This document shows positions 8,688 to 15,901 of a DNA stretch of 39,724 nucleotides, piece after piece; the first letter of the stretch is position 1; every line of letters begins with the position of its first letter. The translations under genes and the position numbers were made by a program. The DNA is from Fusobacterium varium. GTDB lineage: Bacteria; Fusobacteriota; Fusobacteriia; Fusobacteriales; Fusobacteriaceae. The notes beneath the pieces are model-generated. The model saw only the letters and a program-made list of their open reading frames with translations, was not told the origin of the DNA and searched no databases. The stretch is from contig JADYUE010000019.1 of NCBI GenBank assembly GCA_021531615.1, positions 1 to 39,724 on the forward strand, read 5' to 3'.

Positions 8688-9264
8688 TCAGGACTTAATT
8701 GAAATAATAAAAAGAGAAATTGAAAAATATTATTCTAAAGAGTCAAATTTAAAAGAAATATTGAAAAAAAAGATAGGCTTTATAGGAAATGATATAGTAC
8801 TAAAAGATGAATTAAAAAGAAATTTTGATATTCAAGAAACAGGAGAAAAAATAGTAGTTTCAGAACTTGGAATAAAGGAATTAGCTGAGATAAGCCAAGG
8901 AGTATATTCTAGTGAAGAAAGTAAAAAACTTTTATATAATTTGCTTGAAGGAAAAGAGTTGATAGTTGTAGAAGAAGGGATAGAATGGAGGAAATTTATA
9001 TCTGCTCCTCTTAAACTTCAAGAAAGATATAGAAATTATGAAAAAGTATTAGAATCTTATGGAACAAAAATAATGAAGCGAATAGAAATAAGAGAATACT
9101 TAGAAGAGAGAAAAAATTGTTTTACAGAAAAACTTTTAGATCTAAAGGCTTTGAAAAAAAATATAAATAGCAATGGAACTATAGAAATATCAAATGAAAC
9201 TAAAGTAACAGAACTTGCTAAGGAGTATGCAGGAGCGAATAACATTAAAATAGTAAAAAGGTGA
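8680..9264 (+). CDS. Ethanolamine utilisation protein of unknown function (eut_hyp family)
   Basis: The 194 aa product matches, as far as I can recall, the conserved protein found in Firmicute-type eut operons (TIGR02536-like) that is absent from enterobacterial ones. Residues 2-20 (SDQDLIEIIKREIEKYYSK) form another encapsulation-type amphipathic helix. The middle is mixed alpha/beta without visible catalytic motifs. The C terminus (VTELAKEYAGANNIKIVKR) resembles a short terminal motif seen in other microcompartment proteins such as PduM. The position between the PduL-type gene and eutN suggests a luminal or assembly role. No enzymatic function can be assigned from sequence. Confidence 0.75.
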   Translation: MSDQDLIEIIKREIEKYYSKESNLKEILKKKIGFIGNDIVLKDELKRNFDIQETGEKIVVSELGIKELAEISQGVYSSEESKKLLYNLLEGKELIVVEEGIEWRKFISAPLKLQERYRNYEKVLESYGTKIMKRIEIREYLEERKNCFTEKLLDLKALKKNINSNGTIEISNETKVTELAKEYAGANNIKIVKR

Positions 9265-9268
9265 AAAT

Positions 9269-9517
9269 ATGATAATAGGAAAAGTTATTGGAAGTGTATG
9301 GTCTACAAGAAAAGCAGATAATCTAGGTGGGTTAAAATTTATGATAGTTGAATTAAACGATAAAACTTCCCTAGTAGCTTGTGATGGTGTTGGAGCAGGA
9401 GTAGGAGATAAAGTTCTTATTACATGTGGTAGTTCAGCAAGAAAATTAATGGATTTGGAAGATGCTCCTGTTGATGCTGCAATAATTGGAATAATAGATG
9501 AGGGAGAAGGTGAATAA
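9269..9517 (+). CDS. eutN: Microcompartment vertex protein EutN (pentameric BMC-P)
   Basis: The 82 aa protein is a complete EutN/CcmL-type small beta-barrel that caps microcompartment vertices as a pentamer. Family marks are the start IIGKVIGSVWSTRKADNLGG, the central LVACDGVGAGVGDKVLITCGSSAR and the end PVDAAIIGIIDE. It is the only BMC-P gene in the window. The start follows the previous stop by a few bases and the ribosome site (AAAAGGTGA) lies inside the previous gene's end. Confidence 0.95.
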   Translation: MIIGKVIGSVWSTRKADNLGGLKFMIVELNDKTSLVACDGVGAGVGDKVLITCGSSARKLMDLEDAPVDAAIIGIIDEGEGE

Positions 9518-9518
9518 T

Positions 9519-9812
9519 ATGGGAAAAAAATTAATAACTCCTCAAAATGCAGTAGAATATATTTGTGGAGATAAATTTTATGTAGGAAAAGATATGATTT
9601 TGTCTTCAAGTGCAAAAGATTATTTTAAAGAAAAGATGATCACATTAGTTTATGGTGAAGAAAAGCCAGTTGAGGATAAAAAATGTTGTAAAGAGCAAAA
9701 TATAGAAGATTTAAAAACAATGATAGTTAAAGTATTGGAAAGAGATTTCAACATTTGTGATGAAAAATTAGTAGATATTATATTAAAAAAAGTTGAGGGA
9801 GTGAGAAAATAA
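9519..9812 (+). CDS. Detached EutQ N-terminal-like domain protein
   Basis: The 97 aa product begins KKLITPQNAVEY and continues ILSSSAKDYFKEKMITLVYG. This resembles the first ~50 residues of enterobacterial EutQ (KKLITANDI..., IITPEAREVAELLGF). The C-terminal part (about 55-92: NIEDLKTMIVKVLERDF, then LVDIILKKV) resembles the EutQ linker helices. The cupin half of EutQ is a separate gene at 10924, with eutH in between, so the EutQ module is split. ATG 9519 is preferred to the upstream in-frame ATG 9498, because AGGGAGAAGG lies between them. It overlaps eutH in TAATG. It may be a targeting or adaptor subunit (inference). Confidence 0.72.
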   Translation: MGKKLITPQNAVEYICGDKFYVGKDMILSSSAKDYFKEKMITLVYGEEKPVEDKKCCKEQNIEDLKTMIVKVLERDFNICDEKLVDIILKKVEGVRK

Positions 9813-10900
9813 TGGGGATTAATGAAATTATCATCTACATAATGGTATTATTTATGGTAATTGGGGCTATTGATAGATGCCTTGGAAACAAATTTGGATA
9901 TGGACAACAATTTGAAGAAGGATTTATGGCTATGGGTTCTCTTGCACTTGCAATGGTAGGAGTAGTTTCACTTGCTCCAGTTCTAGCAAATATTTTAAGA
10001 CCAGTAGTTTCTCCAATATATACTATGTTAGGGGCAGACCCAGCAATGTTTGCAGGAACACTTCTTGCATGTGATATGGGAGGATATCCTCTTGGAATGG
10101 AACTTGCTAGTACAGAAGCAGCTGGAAAATTTTCAGGACTTATTCTTGGATCTATGATGGGAGCAACAATAGTATTTACTATTCCAGTATCATTAGGAAT
10201 TATCGAAGAAAAAGATAGAGAATATTTAGCTAAAGGAGTTCTAGCAGGAATTATTACTATACCTCTTGGATGTTTAGCAGGAGGATTAGTAGCTGGTTAT
10301 AGTTTTTCCATGATAATTGCAAATTTAATTCCTATTATTATTGTGGCAGCTCTTATTTCTTTAGGATTATGGAAAATACCTGAAAAAATGACAAAAGGTT
10401 TTACTGTGTTTGGACAAGGAGTAGTTATTGTAATAACTCTTGGACTTGCAGCAATTGTAATTGAAACTTTAACAGGAATAGTAGTTATTCCAGGTATGGC
10501 ACCTATATCTGATGGTATTTCTACAGTAGGGGCGATTGCTATAACTCTTGCGGGAGCATTTCCGTTAGTTCATTTTATAACAAAAGTATTTAATAAGCCT
10601 TTATTAAAACTTGGTGGACTTCTTGGAATGAATGATAAAGCAGCAGCTGGACTTATTGCGACTCTAGCAAATAATATTCCAATGTTTGGTCTTATGAAAG
10701 ATATGGATACTAGAGGAAAAATTATAAATGTAGCTTTTGCAGTAAGTGGAGCATTTGTATTTGGAGACCACTTAGGATTTATTGCTGGTGTTGATAAAAG
10801 TATGATATTTCCTATGGTAGTTGGAAAACTTGTTGGAGGAATTTCAGCAGTAATTTTAGCTATAATAATGTTTGGAAAAGTATCTGAAAAAAATAAATAG
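9812..10900 (+). CDS. eutH: Ethanolamine transporter/facilitator EutH
   Basis: EutH is the inner-membrane carrier for ethanolamine. The 362 aa product has about ten to eleven hydrophobic segments and the family blocks LACDMGGYPLGMELA (about 90-104), ANNIPMFGLMKDMD and FVFGDHLGFIAGVD near the end. The start overlaps the stop of the preceding small gene as TAATG, a sign of coupled translation. It lies between the two EutQ-derived genes. Intracellular shell and enzyme genes on the same transcript make this the uptake step of the pathway. Confidence 0.95.
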   Translation: MGINEIIIYIMVLFMVIGAIDRCLGNKFGYGQQFEEGFMAMGSLALAMVGVVSLAPVLANILRPVVSPIYTMLGADPAMFAGTLLACDMGGYPLGMELASTEAAGKFSGLILGSMMGATIVFTIPVSLGIIEEKDREYLAKGVLAGIITIPLGCLAGGLVAGYSFSMIIANLIPIIIVAALISLGLWKIPEKMTKGFTVFGQGVVIVITLGLAAIVIETLTGIVVIPGMAPISDGISTVGAIAITLAGAFPLVHFITKVFNKPLLKLGGLLGMNDKAAAGLIATLANNIPMFGLMKDMDTRGKIINVAFAVSGAFVFGDHLGFIAGVDKSMIFPMVVGKLVGGISAVILAIIMFGKVSEKNK

Positions 10901-10923
10901 TATAAATAAGTAGGTGGAAGAAA

Positions 10924-11376
10924 ATGGAAATAAATCAAGCTTTGTTAGAAGAATTAATAAGAAAAGTAATTGAAACAGAAATGGGAAATAAAGAAATACC
11001 TGAATATAAATTTATGGATAAAAGTGGAGTAGGAGTAGTAAAACTAAATAAGATGACTAAACGTGATAGAATGGATACAGGAAATCCTAATGATGAAGTT
11101 TATACTACTGATCTTTTTACACTTGAAGAAGGGCCAAGAATTGGTGCAGGTCTTATGGAAATGATAAAAACTACATTTGATTGGACTCTTACTTATGATG
11201 AAATAGATTATATTATTGAAGGAAAATTAGATATAATAATAGATGGAAGAAAAGTTTCAGGTGAAGCTGGAGATGTAATCTTAATACCAAAAGGATCAAA
11301 AATACAATTTAGTGCCCCTGATTATGCTAAATTTATTTATGTAGTATATCCAGCAAATTGGCAAGAACAAAAATAG
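10924..11376 (+). CDS. eutQ: EutQ cupin domain protein (acetate kinase-like)
   Basis: The 150 aa product is the cupin half of EutQ. Its body shows DWTLTYDEIDYIIEGKLDI (about 95-113), GEAGDVILIPKGSKIQFSAPD and the terminal YVVYPANWQE, matching the EutQ C-terminal domain. EutQ of Salmonella has acetate kinase activity. That activity is inferred for this protein, not shown. Residues 2-20 (EINQALLEELIRKVIETEM) form an amphipathic helix of the targeting type, where enterobacterial EutQ has its long N-terminal domain. That domain is encoded separately at 9519. Confidence 0.9.
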   Translation: MEINQALLEELIRKVIETEMGNKEIPEYKFMDKSGVGVVKLNKMTKRDRMDTGNPNDEVYTTDLFTLEEGPRIGAGLMEMIKTTFDWTLTYDEIDYIIEGKLDIIIDGRKVSGEAGDVILIPKGSKIQFSAPDYAKFIYVVYPANWQEQK

Positions 11377-11385
11377 GAGGTAAAG

Positions 11386-12501
11386 ATGAAAACATTTGGA
11401 ATAAAACCTGATATAAAAGCAGGAGAAGACTCACTTTCTTTTTTGAAAACACTTCCATATAAAAAATATTTTATTGTAACTGATGATATGATGGTTCAAT
11501 TAAAACTTACTGATAAAATTATTGAAAATCTTAATTCAGATTGTAAAATAAAAATATTTAGTAAAGTAGAACCAAATCCAACTGTTGATATAGTACAAAA
11601 GGGAATAGTTGACTTTATAACTTTTGAACCTGAGTGTGTAATAGCACTAGGAGGAGGATCTCCTATAGATGCTTGTAAGGGTATTCTATATTTTGGGGAT
11701 AAGATTTTTAATCTTCTTGGAAAAGAAAATAAAAGATTATTTATAGCTATACCTACTACCAGTGGAACAGGATCAGAAGTAACTTCATATAGTGTTATTA
11801 CAAATGGAAGTAGCAAAATAGCTTTAGCTGATGACAAAATGCTTCCTAATATAGCAATATTAAATCCAGAATTTATGAAAACACTTCCTAAAAAAGTAGT
11901 AGCAGATACAGGAATGGATGTATTAACACATGCTTTAGAAGCATATGTTTCAAAAAACTCTAATCCAATTACAGATGCTATGGCTATGGAAGCTATGAAA
12001 ATAATATTTGAAAATCTTTTTGATCACTATAAAGATAGAAGCATATTAGAACCTAGAGAGAAAGTACAATATGCCTCATGCATGGCAGGAGCAGCATTCA
12101 ATAATTCCTCTCTTGGAATAAATCATAGTATAGCCCATAGTATAGGAGCTAAATTTCATATTCCTCATGGACGTGCAAATGCTATTCTTCTTCCATATAT
12201 AATAGAAGTAAATAGTAATGCTGATATACGTTATGCAAAAGTAGCACATGCATTAGGTTTACCTGCATCTTCAGCTGCTGAGGGAAAATGTGCATTAAAA
12301 ACTTGGATTGAAATAATGAAGGAAAAAATGGGAATTCAAAAATCTCTTAAAGAATACGGAGTAGATTTTGAAGAATTTAGAAAACTTATTCCTGATATAT
12401 TGATTGACATAAAAAAGGATATTTGTACAACATATAATCCTAACCAACTTTCTGATGAAGAATATATAAGATTACTATTAAAAGTATATTATGGTGAATA
12501 A
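11386..12501 (+). CDS. eutG: Iron-containing alcohol dehydrogenase EutG (PduQ-like)
   Basis: This enzyme reduces acetaldehyde to ethanol and recycles NADH made by EutE. The 371 aa protein is a type III (Fe) alcohol dehydrogenase. The nucleotide loop is GGGSPIDACKG, and the metal ligands expected from FucO are present: Asp178 and His182 in GMDVLTHALEAY, His247 in LGINHSIAH and His261 in IPHGRANA. It is somewhat shorter than enterobacterial EutG and close to PduQ in size. It is the last gene of the operon, with a bidirectional terminator immediately after. AGGAGG precedes the ATG. Confidence 0.9.
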   Translation: MKTFGIKPDIKAGEDSLSFLKTLPYKKYFIVTDDMMVQLKLTDKIIENLNSDCKIKIFSKVEPNPTVDIVQKGIVDFITFEPECVIALGGGSPIDACKGILYFGDKIFNLLGKENKRLFIAIPTTSGTGSEVTSYSVITNGSSKIALADDKMLPNIAILNPEFMKTLPKKVVADTGMDVLTHALEAYVSKNSNPITDAMAMEAMKIIFENLFDHYKDRSILEPREKVQYASCMAGAAFNNSSLGINHSIAHSIGAKFHIPHGRANAILLPYIIEVNSNADIRYAKVAHALGLPASSAAEGKCALKTWIEIMKEKMGIQKSLKEYGVDFEEFRKLIPDILIDIKKDICTTYNPNQLSDEEYIRLLLKVYYGE

Positions 12502-12503
12502 AT

Positions 12504-12547
12504 AAAAAAAACCTCTTTTGATATAAATATCAAAGGAGGTTTTTTAA
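12504..12547. terminator. Bidirectional terminator between eutG and the TonB receptor gene
   Basis: A fourteen-pair stem (AACCTCTTTTGATA at 12510-12523 with 12528-12541, one G-U pair) and a four-base loop are flanked by an A run on one side and a T run on the other. It can therefore end both the + strand eut operon and the convergent - strand receptor gene. Confidence 0.93.
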
Positions 12548-12578
12548 GGAGAGTTTGAGAAAAAATTATTATTTTAAA

Positions 12579-14567
12579 TTAAAAATTATATTTAAATCCT
12601 ACAAAATAACTTCTTCTATTTCCAGCATAGTAAGAAAGAGTATCTTTACTTGTTCCAGCTTTTGCATAGTAGTACTCTTTATCAAATAGGTTATTAACCC
12701 CACCAAAAAGAGTAAGTCCATTTTCTAAAGTATAATTTACATTTAAGTTGATTTCACTATATCCACCTTGTTTACCAAGTTTGTTGTGGTAATCATATTG
12801 AGCATATGAACTTCCTCTGTAGAATAAAGTTGTATTGATATTTAAGTTATCAATAAGTTCATAATTAAACCCTATACTTGCCATAATATTAGGTAACCCA
12901 GGAACTTTTTTGCCATCATATTTACCACCATCAATTTCATGGTGTGTATAACTAAAGCTTTGTTTTAAAGTTAATTTATCAAAATATTGTTCTGTTGCAA
13001 TTTCAACTCCTGTTCTTAATATTGGATCAGGGAAATTATAGTTGCTTGATTGCTCTCCACTTGCTTTAGTTAAATAGAAAATCTCCTTTTCAGTTTTACT
13101 ATGGAAAATAGAACTTGAAAGATAGAAGTTATTCCAAAGTGTTTTTCCACCTAACTCTATTGTGTCTGAAGTTTGAATATCTAAGTTAGAGTGAATAGTG
13201 TTCCAACTTCCAGCCTCTCCAGCAGTAGGGGCTCTAAATGCTCTATTGTATGATAGGAATATAGAAGATGTATCATTTGCAAAGTATGTTCCTGTTAATT
13301 CATAAGCTTGAGCATTGAAAGTGTGATCAAAACTTTTTGATGGAGCATTTCTATTTTCTAAATCATATTCAATTCTTTGATGTCTAAATCCTTGAGTAAA
13401 TTGGAAATCATCATATTTTAAATTGTTGATAACAAAACCACCAATAGATTTTCTATTAGTAAAAGTATTTGTTGTTTTAGAACCAGTACTTGTGTGGCTT
13501 TGAGATTGATAATCAGATTCTCCCTTAGAGAAGTCTCCTCCTATTACTAAGTATGATTTATCCCAGTAATTATACTTAATTTGTGGATTGATATAGTAAG
13601 TTTTTGTGTCTCTATCTGTGCTTGGAACTCTTTGTTTAATAGTAACTCCATTAACTTTTTTATCTTTTTCACTTGTAGATGAATACTTTCTATGTTTATA
13701 ATCTCCATTTACCATAAATTCTAAATTATTAGTAAGTTTAGTATCATATTTTAATTTGAAAACATCTAAAGTTTCTTTTGCTTCAGTTGTAGAATTGCTT
13801 TTTCTTTTATCTTTTTTATCCACTGCACCAGAGAATTTAGAGTTTACTTCTCCATTGCTGTAACTTAAAGTTAAATTTCCATTATCAAATTTATATTTTG
13901 ATTTAACCTCTACATATTCAGTATCTCTTTCAGAATGGTGTTTATATCCATCAGTTAATTTGTCTAAATAAGTAGCTTCAACAGCAAATCTATCAGTTAT
14001 TTTAGAACCAAAATTAACTTTGTAGTTTCTTGTATAGTTTCCAGCATCAGCTCCTACTTGTCCATAATATTTTTTATTTTGAGCCTCTTTTGTTATTATG
14101 TTAATAACTCCAGCCACTGCTCCCTCTCCATAAAGAACATTTCCACCATTAGGAACAATCTCAATTCTTTCAACAGTGTCGATAGGAACTAAGTTTAAGT
14201 TAAAATCTCCAGTATCAGTTGTACTATTGATAGAGCTACCATCAACTAAAACTAAGATATTTTGTCCAGATTTTCCCGGAACTTGCCCTCTAAAAAGAAT
14301 GTCAGTTTTAAAGTCTTGTCCTCCAGTACCACTTAGATACATTCCCGGAACAGCTCTAACAGCCTCTACTATATCTTGTGCTCCACTTTTTTCAATATCT
14401 TCAGCAGTGATAACGGTAACATTTTTAGGTGTTTCTAAAACACTCATTCCAAAGTTTTCAGTAGAAATAACAGTTTCATCAAGTTTTGTACTAGCCACAG
14501 TTGTAGTTTCTTTTGCTAAAGCAGATGTTGCTAAAATAGCAAAAAGTAAAAAAGATATTTTTTTCAT
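12579..14567 (-). CDS. TonB-dependent outer-membrane receptor, BtuB-like
   Basis: The 662 aa product starts with a signal peptide (MKKISFLLFAILATSALA) followed by a TonB-box-like segment (LDETVIST), a plug domain (about 35-150, with ILVLVDGSSINS and GAVAGVINIITKE) and a long beta-barrel. It ends in GFKYNF, with the terminal aromatic residue of outer-membrane barrels. It uses energy from TonB to import a ligand. The cobalamin riboswitch directly upstream points to a corrinoid, so a BtuB-like role is likely. Strand choice is set by ATG 14567-14565 with AGGAGG upstream. It is divergent from the binding protein/CobN pair. The exact ligand is inference. Confidence 0.9.
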   Translation of the reverse strand: MKKISFLLFAILATSALAKETTTVASTKLDETVISTENFGMSVLETPKNVTVITAEDIEKSGAQDIVEAVRAVPGMYLSGTGGQDFKTDILFRGQVPGKSGQNILVLVDGSSINSTTDTGDFNLNLVPIDTVERIEIVPNGGNVLYGEGAVAGVINIITKEAQNKKYYGQVGADAGNYTRNYKVNFGSKITDRFAVEATYLDKLTDGYKHHSERDTEYVEVKSKYKFDNGNLTLSYSNGEVNSKFSGAVDKKDKRKSNSTTEAKETLDVFKLKYDTKLTNNLEFMVNGDYKHRKYSSTSEKDKKVNGVTIKQRVPSTDRDTKTYYINPQIKYNYWDKSYLVIGGDFSKGESDYQSQSHTSTGSKTTNTFTNRKSIGGFVINNLKYDDFQFTQGFRHQRIEYDLENRNAPSKSFDHTFNAQAYELTGTYFANDTSSIFLSYNRAFRAPTAGEAGSWNTIHSNLDIQTSDTIELGGKTLWNNFYLSSSIFHSKTEKEIFYLTKASGEQSSNYNFPDPILRTGVEIATEQYFDKLTLKQSFSYTHHEIDGGKYDGKKVPGLPNIMASIGFNYELIDNLNINTTLFYRGSSYAQYDYHNKLGKQGGYSEINLNVNYTLENGLTLFGGVNNLFDKEYYYAKAGTSKDTLSYYAGNRRSYFVGFKYNF

Positions 14568-14602
14568 CTTTTCCTCCTAAATGTTTTATATTAATTTTTT
14601 AA

Positions 14603-14633
14603 TAAAAAAAACTTCTCCCAAAAAAAGAGAAGT
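14603..14633 (-). terminator. Riboswitch-controlled terminator before the TonB receptor
   Basis: On the - strand ACTTCTC (complement of 14627-14633) pairs with GAGAAGT (complement of 14611-14617), followed by a run of eight or nine U. The upstream arm can instead pair with 14648-14662 over 15 positions (14627-14641 with 14648-14662, one wobble or mismatch), forming an antiterminator. This is a clear transcriptional OFF switch. Confidence 0.9.
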
Positions 14634-14683
14634 ATAAAAGAAAAAGATCTTTTATACTCCTCGTCCTCGCAAATTGTATAAAT

Positions 14684-14834
14684 TATATATGGCAGGTCTC
14701 CTGACTTAGATTCATCTTACTTGCACCCTTCCCAGAAAAAATCCAGTGGCTATTGCGTTCATCATCATTACAGTGGCGGGACCGTACAGGATTCAAACCT
14801 GTTTCCCTTTTAATTTAAAATAAAACCATACATA
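14684..14834 (-). promoter_or_regulatory. Cobalamin riboswitch aptamer (for the - strand TonB receptor)
   Basis: On the - strand the region carries the B12 box AAGTCAGGAGACCTGCC (14691-14707 in + numbering), the GCCACTG core next to the conserved central helices, and a closing P1 helix between 14826-14834 and 14684-14692 with one wobble. It sits between a - strand promoter and an antiterminator/terminator pair in front of the receptor start. Cobalamin binding should close P1 and let the terminator form, shutting off the receptor. Confidence 0.95.
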
Positions 14835-14859
14835 AAGTTATTTGTTTGATTGCAAGGAT

Positions 14860-14889
14860 ATAATAGCATTATTATATTTCTTTTGTCAA
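14860..14889 (-). promoter_or_regulatory. Sigma70-type promoter for the riboswitch/TonB receptor transcript
   Basis: On the - strand TTGACA (14889-14884) is followed after 18 bases by TATTAT (14865-14860). The start point would fall near 14852, just upstream of the aptamer's 5' arm. Confidence 0.75.
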
Positions 14890-14919
14890 TAGAAAAAATA
14901 TTAATATATAAAAAAATCA

Positions 14920-14948
14920 TTGACATAATTGTTTAAAAAATGTATTAT
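14920..14948 (+). promoter_or_regulatory. Sigma70-type promoter for the binding protein/CobN-1 unit
   Basis: TTGACA at 14920-14925 and TATTAT at 14943-14948 are separated by exactly 17 bases. The coding start is only 44 bases further, so there is no room for a riboswitch: this unit appears free of cobalamin attenuation, unlike the receptor it diverges from. Confidence 0.85.
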
Positions 14949-14991
14949 TCTTACTAAATTAGAATAGAAAATAATTCAAATAGGAGGAGAG

Positions 14992-15879
14992 ATGAAAAAG
15001 ATAGTCTATATTCTATTATCTTTAGTTTTTTTTACATTGAGTTTTGGAAGTGAAAATTTAGAGGAAGTGAGATATAAAAAAATTATTTCTATGTCTATGG
15101 CAGGAGATGAAATTTTATATGATTTAGTGCCACATGATAGAATTTTAGGAATGAGTGGACACAGCAATACAAGTGAGATGAAATCTGTATTAAATAAAAA
15201 ATTGGATAAATTTAATAAGTTTGATAACAATGTGGAAAAAATAATTGAGGCTGAACCTGATATAGTTGTTGCTGGAGATTGGTTAAAGAGAGAGATTGTT
15301 TTGCAATTGGAAGATGCTGATATCAATGTTTATATTTATAAAACACCGAGATCTTTTGAGGAGATACAAGATTTAATTAGAGAGTTAGGAAGTGTTTTAG
15401 ATTGTGAGGAAAAAAGCCAAGAGATAATTGATGATATGAATACTCGTCTTTTGAAAGTTCAAGAGAGAATAAAAGGGCTAAATAGAGAGACACCAAGAGT
15501 TTTAGAATATTCTTATTCAGAGAGTACAAATGGAAAGGGAAGTGTTTTTGGAGATATGCTCCAAAAAGTTTTTGCTGAAAATATTGCTAGTGAAAATGGA
15601 ATCTATAGATCTGCAAAAATTTCAAAAGAAAAGGTAATTGAATTAGATCCAGAGATTATTATATCTCCAACTTGGGAAGATGTTGAGATAACAAAAAAGA
15701 ATGACAATGTGGCTCTTGATTTTTTAACAAAAGATATCAGTTGTCAAGATATAAAAGCTGTAAAAGATAAAAAAGTCTATGTAATTCCCGGAAAATATAT
15801 CTATATCTACTCTCAATATATCATTGAGGGGATAGAGGAATTAGCTGAATTAATATATCAATTTGAAGAAGAAAAATGA
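14992..15879 (+). CDS. Periplasmic corrinoid/metal-chelate binding protein (BtuF/FecB-like), copy 1
   Basis: The 295 aa product has a signal peptide (MKKIVYILLSLVFFTLSFG), no lipobox cysteine, and two lobes of the BtuF/FecB type: SMAGDEILYDLVPHDRILGMSG (about 31-52), EAEPDIVVAGDW, and in the second lobe KVIELDPEIIISPTWED. It is clearly a paralogue of the protein at 22067. No permease or ATPase follows. Instead a CobN-like gene begins 22 bases after the stop. It could share the permease/ATPase at 22947-24742 or pass its ligand to another partner (inference). GGAGGAG precedes the ATG. Confidence 0.85.
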   Translation: MKKIVYILLSLVFFTLSFGSENLEEVRYKKIISMSMAGDEILYDLVPHDRILGMSGHSNTSEMKSVLNKKLDKFNKFDNNVEKIIEAEPDIVVAGDWLKREIVLQLEDADINVYIYKTPRSFEEIQDLIRELGSVLDCEEKSQEIIDDMNTRLLKVQERIKGLNRETPRVLEYSYSESTNGKGSVFGDMLQKVFAENIASENGIYRSAKISKEKVIELDPEIIISPTWEDVEITKKNDNVALDFLTKDISCQDIKAVKDKKVYVIPGKYIYIYSQYIIEGIEELAELIYQFEEEK

Positions 15880-15901
15880 TTTTCGAAGGAGTAGAGGATT
15901 T

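Noticed and set aside
9190-9615. 141-residue - strand ORF over eutN
   Set aside because: It is a shadow of eutN and its neighbours, which are clearly coding on the + strand.
14176-14580. 134-residue + strand ORF opposite the TonB receptor
   Set aside because: It is antisense to the plug and signal-peptide coding region of a clear receptor gene and has no recognisable features.
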